DNA from: Akkermansiaceae bacterium
Lineage (GTDB): Bacteria; Verrucomicrobiota; Verrucomicrobiia; Verrucomicrobiales; Akkermansiaceae
Assembly (NCBI GenBank): GCA_017798145.1
Contig: CP059069.1
Coordinates: 915,226-979,225 of the forward strand
Reading direction: 5' to 3'
DNA length: 64,000 nt
In this document: positions 39,563 through 46,102 of the stretch, piece by piece
How positions within the stretch are numbered: position 1 is the first letter of the stretch
How the letters are laid out: each line of letters opens with the position of its first letter
Translations under genes and position numbers: made by a program
The notes under the pieces: generated by a model
The model's input: the letters and a program-made list of their open reading frames with translations, nothing else
Database searches by the model: none
What the model was told of the DNA's origin: nothing

Positions 39563-40954
39563 TCAATCGTTTCCGTAGGAAGACTCCACGCGCTGTGCGA
39601 CATCGCGGTAGCCGTAATCGACCTCGTAGATCTGCTTGAAAGCATCCAGCGCGGCGACCTTGTCTCCCATCTCGCTGTGGATCAGGCCTTTTTCGTAGAG
39701 GACTTCCTTTTTGGTGCCGTCCATCGCATGAAGATCGGCGAGGGCATCGCTGAGCTGCTTGATGGCGATGTCATACATGTTCTTGGCGCGGAAAGTCCGG
39801 CCGAGGAGAAGCAACACCTTGGTTCGGATGTGCGGGTTGCGAGTAGCCTGCTGCAGGTGGGGGATGGCGGCGGTGTGATCGCCGCTGCGGTAGAGGGCGA
39901 GGCCGAGCTCGTAGCGGATCTGCGGGTCGGTGGGGTTCTGCTCGACGCGTTTTTTCGCCTCCACCACCTGATCCGCGAGGCGCTGGGAGCGTCGCTCCGC
40001 GAGCTGCGCCTTGAGTTCGGCATTGTCCGGATCCGCCTCCACCGCGGCTTCCAGCGCCTTGAGCTCCGCCTCGAGGGCCCGATCGCGCATGAGCGCGGAT
40101 TTCGTGGCGAGGGCGATATCCCCGTTGCTGAGGGAATGCGCCCAGTGGTAGAAGGTGTGGGAACTAGCCCAATCCTCGAGCTGCTCGTAGATGTTGGCGA
40201 GTTCCTTGGCGGTGCCGAGGTGGTTCGGATCGGCGTTGTATTTGTCGATGACCTTGTCGCGGCGCGCCTCGAGCTGGTCGCGGGTCAGGCCGCTGCGGGA
40301 CGCCTTCTCCATTTCCTCGCTGGCCTCGGCATCGCGCATGAGATCCTTCATGCTGGTGTTCTCGTCCCAGCGCGCCTTCTGCATGGAAGCGCGGGCCGAA
40401 GCGTCCTTTGCGCCCTTGATGGCGGCGGAATCGTTGGGGATCTGCTTGATGATGTCGTTGTAAACCTCTGCCGCCTTGGTGGGCATGTCGCGGGAAAGGT
40501 AATGCTCCGCGAGCTTGTGGAGCAGCTTGACATTCTCCGGGCTGTGCTTGCGGATCGTCTCCAGTGCGAAGGCGGCGGTCTCGGGGAGGTCGAGCTTGAG
40601 CGCCGTATCGAAAAGCAGGTCGTTGAGCCCGTCGTTGAGCGGGTCTTTCTCAAGATCCTTCTCGATGAGGGGAATGGCGGCAGCTGGATCCTTCTTGGCC
40701 TGGCTGGCGAGCTTCATGTTGCCCATCCCGCCGCTCATTCCGAAAATGCTTTTCTTCTTCGTATCCTGGCCATTGAGCTGGATCTCGCACTTGCGGAGTA
40801 TCTTGCGTCCCTCGAGGAAGCCGGGCGCATCCTTGAGGACGGCCTGAAGCAGGCTGACAGCATACTCGAGGTTGTTCATCTGCACCGCGCTCAGCGATTT
40901 GAGCCACAGTGGTTTGATGGCTGGTGACAGTTCGTTTTCTGAAATTTCTGGCAT
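39563..40954 (-). CDS. Cytoplasmic TPR-repeat protein, function unknown
   Basis: 463 residues from the ATG at 40954 (MPEISENELSPAIKPLW). There is no signal peptide or membrane helix. Tandem helical repeats span the whole chain, for example MNNLEYAVSLLQAVLKDAPG, DMPTKAAEVYNDIIKQIPND, DPQIRYELGLALYRSGDHTA and KNMYDIAIKQLSDALADLHA. A charged coiled-coil-like stretch (about 300-345, RALEAELKALEAAVEADPDN) is in the middle. A GMSGGMGNMK segment may be a hinge. Such proteins are conserved next to translation genes in Verrucomicrobiota, but the role is unknown. It is divergent from infA and on the same strand as hisS. Confidence 0.8.
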   Translation of the reverse strand: MPEISENELSPAIKPLWLKSLSAVQMNNLEYAVSLLQAVLKDAPGFLEGRKILRKCEIQLNGQDTKKKSIFGMSGGMGNMKLASQAKKDPAAAIPLIEKDLEKDPLNDGLNDLLFDTALKLDLPETAAFALETIRKHSPENVKLLHKLAEHYLSRDMPTKAAEVYNDIIKQIPNDSAAIKGAKDASARASMQKARWDENTSMKDLMRDAEASEEMEKASRSGLTRDQLEARRDKVIDKYNADPNHLGTAKELANIYEQLEDWASSHTFYHWAHSLSNGDIALATKSALMRDRALEAELKALEAAVEADPDNAELKAQLAERRSQRLADQVVEAKKRVEQNPTDPQIRYELGLALYRSGDHTAAIPHLQQATRNPHIRTKVLLLLGRTFRAKNMYDIAIKQLSDALADLHAMDGTKKEVLYEKGLIHSEMGDKVAALDAFKQIYEVDYGYRDVAQRVESSYGND

Positions 40955-41149
40955 GATGGGGATGGATTTTATGGGGCGGATTCCTGAGTGGTATGTCTTC
41001 TCGAAGGCAAATTGCCCGCAGAAGCAGCGGTTGGCAAGCATCCGCTTTCCCGGTGCCGGATCCAAGGGGATATTTTTACCATTGAACCGCCGTTTCGCTC
41101 CTGTTATCCCTTTCCCGCGAGCAATCAGGGTATTGCCCAGCGAACCATT

Positions 41150-41452
41150 ATGCCTCCCAGAAACAACAACAAACGCCGGCCCGGTGGGCGCGGACGCAGA
41201 AGAGACTTCGGACCAAGGAAACAGGGCGATCCGAACGATGAGGAAAAGGCCGTTGAGGTGGAGGGGGAGATCTCATCGGTTCTTGCCGGCACGATGTTCC
41301 GCGTGAAGTTGGCGAGCGGGCATGAGGTTTTGGCGCACATTTCAGGAAAAATGCGCAAGCGTTTCATCCGCCTGGTTGTCGGGGACAGGGTGAAAATGGA
41401 GATGTCGCCCTACGATCTCACCAAGGCGCGCATTGTCTTCCGCCTTGGCTGA
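41150..41452 (+). CDS. infA: Translation initiation factor IF-1 with basic N-terminal extension
   Basis: 100 residues against the usual 71-73. The C-terminal part is a full IF-1 OB-fold: [39 protein letters not shown] and [16 protein letters not shown]. Before it is an extension of about 30 residues rich in Arg, Gly and Asn ([20 protein letters not shown]). The ATG at 41150 is the only suitable start. IF-1 binds the ribosomal A site during initiation; the tail could contact rRNA. The stop is 6 bases from the end of the convergent lgt gene. Confidence 0.93.
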   Translation: MPPRNNNKRRPGGRGRRRDFGPRKQGDPNDEEKAVEVEGEISSVLAGTMFRVKLASGHEVLAHISGKMRKRFIRLVVGDRVKMEMSPYDLTKARIVFRLG

Positions 41453-41458
41453 GTGCCC

Positions 41459-42481
41459 TCATGCTGCTTGTTTGCGCGGCTTCCTGAAAGCATAGGCCAG
41501 GAAGCCGGCGCAGAAGAGATACATGAAGAGCGAAAGGAACTGGCCCTGGGTCAGGATGCCTTCGATGGCCCATGCCGCGTCGGGTTCGCGGTATTGCTCC
41601 ACGATGATGCGGAAGGTGGCGTAGAGCCCGAAGAAAAGGCCGGTTAGCATCCCTTCGGGGGCCTTGGGGAATTTCACCCTGACTGCCCAGAGGATGGCGA
41701 AGAGCAGCAAGCCTTCGAGCAGGCCCTCGTAGAGCTGGGATGGGTGGCGCGGTTCCAGGTACGGGGCGATCGCGCCGGGGATGGCATCGGAGTTGCGGTT
41801 CGCCTCGACAAGCAGGTGGGAAAGGTATGCCTCGTTGCCGGCGAGGCCGACATCACCGGGGATCTCGCCCAGCGTTTTCAGGAAAGAATCGTCCGCCTTG
41901 GTGGCGGCGGAGAGGGCTTCGTTGAGCCTCCCATATTCCGGGAGCTTGGGGTTCCCGAGGGCTTCCGGGAATTTCACCGCCCATGCCACGCCGTTGGCGA
42001 CGCGCCCGTAGAGTTCGCCGTTGATGAAATTCGCGATCCTGCCGCAAAGCACGCCGATGGGGCCGACGACGCAGAGCCCGTCCGCCAAGCCCGCCCAGGA
42101 GACCTTGTGTTTGCGTGCGTAGAAAAAGGTGAAAACAGCAAGCCCCAGTATGCCGCCGTGGCTGGCCATTCCGCCCTCCCAGACGCGGAATATGACGAGC
42201 GGATCCGCAGCGATGACACCCCAGCCCTCGCGCGGGATCAGGTAGAAAAACACGTAGCCAAGGCGCCCGCCGACGAAGACCCCGAGCATGGCGGCCGCCG
42301 CGATGAAGTCCGCCGTCTTTTCCGGGGCGAGCACCCAGAGCTTTTTTTCCGCCAGCCGCTTGAGCAGGAAATATCCGCCCACAAAGCCCAGCAGATAGGA
42401 GAGGCCGTACCAACGCAGGGCGATCTTTTCGGTAAGTTCGAAGATAACCGGATCTAGCTGATGGACGTATGTGGCGAACAC
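41459..42481 (-). CDS. lgt: Prolipoprotein diacylglyceryl transferase
   Basis: 340 residues, about 60 longer than usual, starting at GTG. The catalytic landmarks are intact: GGMASHGGILG (essential His), GRIANFINGELYGR (Lgt signature), EPRHPSQLYEG and REPD. About seven membrane helices are present. The extra length is a hydrophilic insertion at about residues 178-243, between the signature block and RHPSQLYE, probably a periplasmic loop. The enzyme moves diacylglyceryl from phosphatidylglycerol to the lipobox Cys of prolipoproteins, several of which are encoded in this window. Confidence 0.95.
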   Translation of the reverse strand: MFATYVHQLDPVIFELTEKIALRWYGLSYLLGFVGGYFLLKRLAEKKLWVLAPEKTADFIAAAAMLGVFVGGRLGYVFFYLIPREGWGVIAADPLVIFRVWEGGMASHGGILGLAVFTFFYARKHKVSWAGLADGLCVVGPIGVLCGRIANFINGELYGRVANGVAWAVKFPEALGNPKLPEYGRLNEALSAATKADDSFLKTLGEIPGDVGLAGNEAYLSHLLVEANRNSDAIPGAIAPYLEPRHPSQLYEGLLEGLLLFAILWAVRVKFPKAPEGMLTGLFFGLYATFRIIVEQYREPDAAWAIEGILTQGQFLSLFMYLFCAGFLAYAFRKPRKQAA

Positions 42482-42518
42482 GCCTGGAGCTTGGCCGGGG
42501 CGGTGGAAAGCTCAACCC

Positions 42519-43967
42519 TCAAAATGGCGGCAGCCCGCCGCCGAAGGGATCCTGCCGGGGCTGATCCGGCAGGGTGAAGAGAGGATCGAGCCGATCCAGA
42601 TAGGCCGACATCCCGTCCTTCCGAGGGTTGGGACGATTTTTCAGGCGCGCCTTGAGGTTGAGGTAATCATCAAAAGCGCCGCTCGTTTCCCTCGCCCGGG
42701 TGATCTCGAACCAATCCATGAAATCCCTTCCCCGCTCCGCCTTCGCGACCATGGTGCGGCGTGTCTCCGCTAGAGCGGCCAGGGATTCCTGCATATCGCC
42801 GGTCTTTCCCTTCGTCAGATCAGAAAGCAGTGCCTGATACTCCAGCAGCAACATCCGGTAGGATGGGAAGCTGCGGTAGCTGAGGCGCAGAAGATCGTCC
42901 TGAGCCAGGCGCACCGCCTCCGTGCGTTCCGCATCGGGCAGCGCCGCAACGGACTCCCATTCCAAAACGGGGATTTCTAGAAGCCCACCTTCCGCGTCAT
43001 GCAGGCGGAGCTTGAGCGCCTCATCCAGTGCCTTGTCGGTTTGTGTCACTCCGAGCGATTCCGTCAGCGGTGCCGCCCCCTTGTTGGCAAGCTGCAGCGC
43101 CCACCACTTCGCCAGGCTGGTGGCGGAGAGATTCAGGTCCGGGAAATGGCGGCGTAGGAGCGCAGGCATCTCACCCTCGTAGGAAGCCAGTTCCGCGAGG
43201 AAGGCGCGCATTCCTTCTTTCCCATCCGGCTGCTCCAGCAGAGCCATGACCAGCGCCCCGGAGGAAATGCGGAACGCCGCCTTCGTGGCGGCATCGATGG
43301 ATGCGTAGTCCGCCTCGGAAAGTGAGAACAATCCTTCGAGCCTGAATACCCCCCCGTGCCTGAAAAGCGCATCGTAGAGCCGCCTATCGCTCTGCCCCAG
43401 CCGCCACGCGGAGGCCTCCTGCATCCCTTCCACAAACCACGGCGGAACGGTGAAAACACGGTTCTCCTCATATGGCTTTCCGCTGAGGCCGCTTGCATAC
43501 ACCAAGGCCTCCATCACCGCCCGCCGGAAAGGCTCCGGACGCAGGCCGCGGCTGAGATTTGCGAAAATGATGATCTCATAGCCATCATCGGTATGGTTCA
43601 GCCTGAGCAAGGCATCGCGCATCGGCACCGGATCGCCCGGCTTGCCCATGAGCGTGATGCGCACCGGCACCTTCCATGTTTCCTTCTCCTCGGTCAGGCG
43701 CAGGAACTCATCCTTGGTGTCCTCCGCGAGGTTTGCCGCGGTGCCACGCGTTGCAGCATCCCCGCCGGAAATCCTGAACTGCTCGGAGCGGCTGATGACC
43801 ACCCCATCGTCCTCAAACCTGGGCAAGAGCTCCTCCACCGGCACCGCCCTCGGCGCCGGCTGGCTTTCGATTTCCCCCTGTGCCACAGCGATCCGGGACG
43901 CGAGGAAAAGTAGCGGAAGCCATGTGAATACGACGGCTGCCGGCACTCTGCTGGATGGTGTTCTCAA
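42519..43967 (-). CDS. Secreted protein resembling a gluzincin (peptidase MA) without its HExxH site
   Basis: 482 residues with a signal peptide (SSRVPAAVVFTWLPLLFLAS ... VAQ). The central region reads RRAVMEALVYASGLSG and, about 25 residues on, VPPWFVEGMQEASAW. The second phrase is the usual third-ligand segment (WxxEG) of gluzincin metallopeptidases. The first is where HExxH would be, but both His are replaced (MEALV). The rest is helical with no other motif. It starts where the upstream gene ends (4-base overlap), so the two are probably co-translated. The likely role is binding or scaffolding in the periplasm; function unknown. Confidence 0.65.
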   Translation of the reverse strand: MRTPSSRVPAAVVFTWLPLLFLASRIAVAQGEIESQPAPRAVPVEELLPRFEDDGVVISRSEQFRISGGDAATRGTAANLAEDTKDEFLRLTEEKETWKVPVRITLMGKPGDPVPMRDALLRLNHTDDGYEIIIFANLSRGLRPEPFRRAVMEALVYASGLSGKPYEENRVFTVPPWFVEGMQEASAWRLGQSDRRLYDALFRHGGVFRLEGLFSLSEADYASIDAATKAAFRISSGALVMALLEQPDGKEGMRAFLAELASYEGEMPALLRRHFPDLNLSATSLAKWWALQLANKGAAPLTESLGVTQTDKALDEALKLRLHDAEGGLLEIPVLEWESVAALPDAERTEAVRLAQDDLLRLSYRSFPSYRMLLLEYQALLSDLTKGKTGDMQESLAALAETRRTMVAKAERGRDFMDWFEITRARETSGAFDDYLNLKARLKNRPNPRKDGMSAYLDRLDPLFTLPDQPRQDPFGGGLPPF

Positions 43968-44680
43968 AAGTTCTGCTCGCCGGATTGCTCCGTCCGCGTC
44001 GGCTGCTTCGGGTCAAGGACGATGCGATTGTCCTCGATCGTGATCCGAGCCATCTGCCGGAAGCCAAGGTCGATCTCGGTCTCGAAAAGCTGGGCGATTT
44101 TCTCGAAATCGGGCATCACCATGATGAGGAAACCCTGCGGGACGGTGAGCTGCCCGAAGCGCCCGCCGCGCGTCGGCACCGGCACATCGGCATGGTATCC
44201 GCCGCCATGCAGGTGGATCTGCGTGGTGATGCCCTTGGCCGTCTCGTTCTGCTCCACCTGGAGGAACATGGAGGTCGTGAGCGGATGACCCGCCACATCG
44301 CGCTCGACGATGATTTCCGCGACCTCTCCCCTGAGCCGCACCCAGACGCGCCTCAGGCTGACCCATTTCGCCAGCTCCCCGCCCTGCCTGAGGGTGAGTT
44401 CCCTGGCCAGCCAACTGTTGATCTCCGTTTCCGAAAGCGTGACCGAGTAATCGCCCTCGATGGATTTCTGCAGCACCGCAGCGATATCTCGAGGCGGGCT
44501 GGCGGGCGAGGATGCGGCGGGCGAGTAGCCGCCTATGTCCGAGAGATCCTGGGGCAGGGAAACGAAATACAGAGCCGCACCGAGACCGATGAGCACCGCA
44601 AACACCAGCAGTCCGAAGAGCTTGCCAAGGCAACCGCCCTTCTTCACTTCCTCGCTCTCTTGCTTGTCCTTTTTTGCCAT
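43964..44680 (-). CDS. Single-span membrane protein, YpmS-like, function unknown
   Basis: 238 residues. A charged N-terminus (MAKKDKQESEEVKKGG) precedes one membrane helix (about 20-42, LFGLLVFAVLIGLGAALYFV), and the remainder would be periplasmic. SVTLSETEINSWLARELTLR and RRVWVRLRGEVAEIIVERD resemble the beta-rich domain of YpmS/DUF2140 proteins. The 3' end overlaps the start of the degenerate peptidase gene by 4 bases. A shared envelope role of the two is likely but undefined. Confidence 0.65.
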   Translation of the reverse strand: MAKKDKQESEEVKKGGCLGKLFGLLVFAVLIGLGAALYFVSLPQDLSDIGGYSPAASSPASPPRDIAAVLQKSIEGDYSVTLSETEINSWLARELTLRQGGELAKWVSLRRVWVRLRGEVAEIIVERDVAGHPLTTSMFLQVEQNETAKGITTQIHLHGGGYHADVPVPTRGGRFGQLTVPQGFLIMVMPDFEKIAQLFETEIDLGFRQMARITIEDNRIVLDPKQPTRTEQSGEQNF

Positions 44681-44747
44681 CGGGATGGGTTCTTAGCAGT
44701 TGCCGGGCGGTGTTGGAAGGGCTGGTTTTGGGAAACTTTGCGCGGGA

Positions 44748-45050
44748 TCACTTCGCGGAATCGCCCGCAGGCTTTGGTGCGGCGGGCTCCGCCTTCTTCG
44801 CCTCCGGCTTGGATTCGGATTTCTCCGCTGGCCTGTCCGCCTTCGCGCCCTTCTCATAGGAGGACGAGCGGTAATCCGTCTGGTAGAAACCGGAACCCTT
44901 GAAAATGATCCCGCCGCCGGTTCCCAGCAGCCGCCGCACCTTTCCGGCACAGCCCTCCTGCGGGCAATCGCTCAGCTTCGCGTCGTTCATGCTTTGGAAA
45001 ACCTCGAATCGTTTCCCACACTCCAGGCACTCGTAATCGTAGTTAGGCAT
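44748..45050 (-). CDS. FmdB/CxxC_CxxC_SSSS-type zinc ribbon protein
   Basis: 100 residues. The N-terminal half is an FmdB zinc ribbon: YDYECLECGKRFEVFQSM then CPQEGCAGKVRRLLG, with two Cys pairs. GGGIIFKGSGFYQTDYR is the usual end of the domain. The C-terminal 30 residues are a Lys/Pro/Ala/Glu-rich low-complexity tail. Members are named after a formamidase regulator, but most have no tested function. Acylphosphatase lies 39 bases upstream on the same strand. Confidence 0.88.
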   Translation of the reverse strand: MPNYDYECLECGKRFEVFQSMNDAKLSDCPQEGCAGKVRRLLGTGGGIIFKGSGFYQTDYRSSSYEKGAKADRPAEKSESKPEAKKAEPAAPKPAGDSAK

Positions 45051-45089
45051 CGTTTTGAAATGAAAATCCCTGCAGGGCAGCGCCCCCGG

Positions 45090-45365
45090 TCACGAAACGA
45101 TAGAGAAACCTTTGAGATCTGGCAACGGGGCAATTTCCTCCTCGAAGACCGACATGATGTGGTGCGCCACCGCGGAATCCTCGCGCAAGTCCCGCAGATA
45201 CTCCGCCACCTCGCCTGCCGGGCCGGTGATGAGCAGTTCCACCGAGCCATCGGGCAGATTCCGCACCGTGCCGAGAACATCGTAGCCCCGCGCAAGATCC
45301 TTCGCAGTGTAGCGGAAGCCAACCCCCTGCACCCGGCCCTCGTAAATCACTCGCTTCGTTTCCAT
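45090..45365 (-). CDS. acyP: Acylphosphatase
   Basis: 91 residues from the ATG at 45365, the normal acylphosphatase size. EGRVQGVGFRYTAKDLARGY contains the catalytic Arg and GTVRNLPDGSVELLITG the catalytic Asn. It hydrolyses acyl phosphates such as acetyl phosphate or 1,3-bisphosphoglycerate in the cytoplasm. The frame is open for another 700 bases upstream, but that stretch is antisense to ogt and is not coding. It diverges from ogt and is likely co-transcribed with the zinc ribbon gene. Confidence 0.93.
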   Translation of the reverse strand: METKRVIYEGRVQGVGFRYTAKDLARGYDVLGTVRNLPDGSVELLITGPAGEVAEYLRDLREDSAVAHHIMSVFEEEIAPLPDLKGFSIVS

Positions 45366-45431
45366 GCGGCGGAAGCTGCCAGTGATTTCGGGGATTTTCA
45401 AAGCCCTAATCCCATGCCAAGCATCTTCCCC

Positions 45432-45950
45432 ATGAGCGAGATCCACTGCACACGAATCCCCTCTCCCATCGGCACGCTCACGCTCGTGGCATCGGAAAAA
45501 GGTTTGTGCGGGCTGTATATGGGGACCCACGGGAAAGTCCCCGCCAACTCCACCACATGGAAGGATGACCCATCCCGTTTCACCAGCGCCATCGACCAGC
45601 TCGCCGGATATTTCAACGGGAAGCTGAAGGCCTTCGATCTCCCGCTCGATCTGCAAGGCACCGCTTTCCAGCTCAGGGCATGGCACGCGCTCCTGGGAAT
45701 CCCCTACGGGGAAACCCTCAGCTACGGCGGGCAGGCAGCCCTCATCGGCAGGCCGAAAGCCGTCCGCGCCATCGGCCTTGCGAACGGGAAAAACCCTGTC
45801 TCCATCATCGTCCCCTGCCACCGCGTCATCGGGAAAAACGGCAGCCTCACCGGCTACGGGGGAGGGTTGGAACGAAAAAGGTTTCTCCTGGAGCTGGAGG
45901 CAAAGGTGAAGAAACGGATGCCATCCGCCGACTGTTTTCCTGCGCATTGA
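45432..45950 (+). CDS. ogt: Methylated-DNA--protein-cysteine methyltransferase
   Basis: 172 residues from the ATG at 45432; an ATG six codons earlier is an alternative. The active-site motif NPVSIIVPCHRVIGKNGSLT holds the acceptor Cys, preceded by FQLRAWHALLGIPYGETLSY (the DNA-binding helix region) and RAIGLANGKNP. The N-terminal domain is IHCTRIPSPIGTLTLVASEK. It repairs O6-alkylguanine by irreversible alkyl transfer to Cys. There is no AdaA-like transcription domain. It is monocistronic, with about 150 bases before the next gene. Confidence 0.94.
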   Translation: MSEIHCTRIPSPIGTLTLVASEKGLCGLYMGTHGKVPANSTTWKDDPSRFTSAIDQLAGYFNGKLKAFDLPLDLQGTAFQLRAWHALLGIPYGETLSYGGQAALIGRPKAVRAIGLANGKNPVSIIVPCHRVIGKNGSLTGYGGGLERKRFLLELEAKVKKRMPSADCFPAH

Positions 45951-46102
45951 ACACGCAAGTCTCCGCATCTGCAAAGGGCGAATCACCGCCATGAAATCCC
46001 TACGTTTCCCGGAAAAACGTGAATGGATCGCAAAATGCTTCCCGTAGTGGGGAATGATGCCAGCGGCGGTCTCCAAGGGTGGGCGGCCAATTTCCTTTTC
46101 CA

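Noticed and set aside
39398-40927. Plus-strand open frame (509 codons) opposite the TPR gene.
   Set aside because: The minus-strand frame shows clear TPR periodicity; the plus-strand frame is its reflection.
44700-45431. Upstream extension of the ogt reading frame over the zinc ribbon and acylphosphatase genes.
   Set aside because: Homology begins only near MSEIHC; the upstream part overlaps two solid genes on the other strand.
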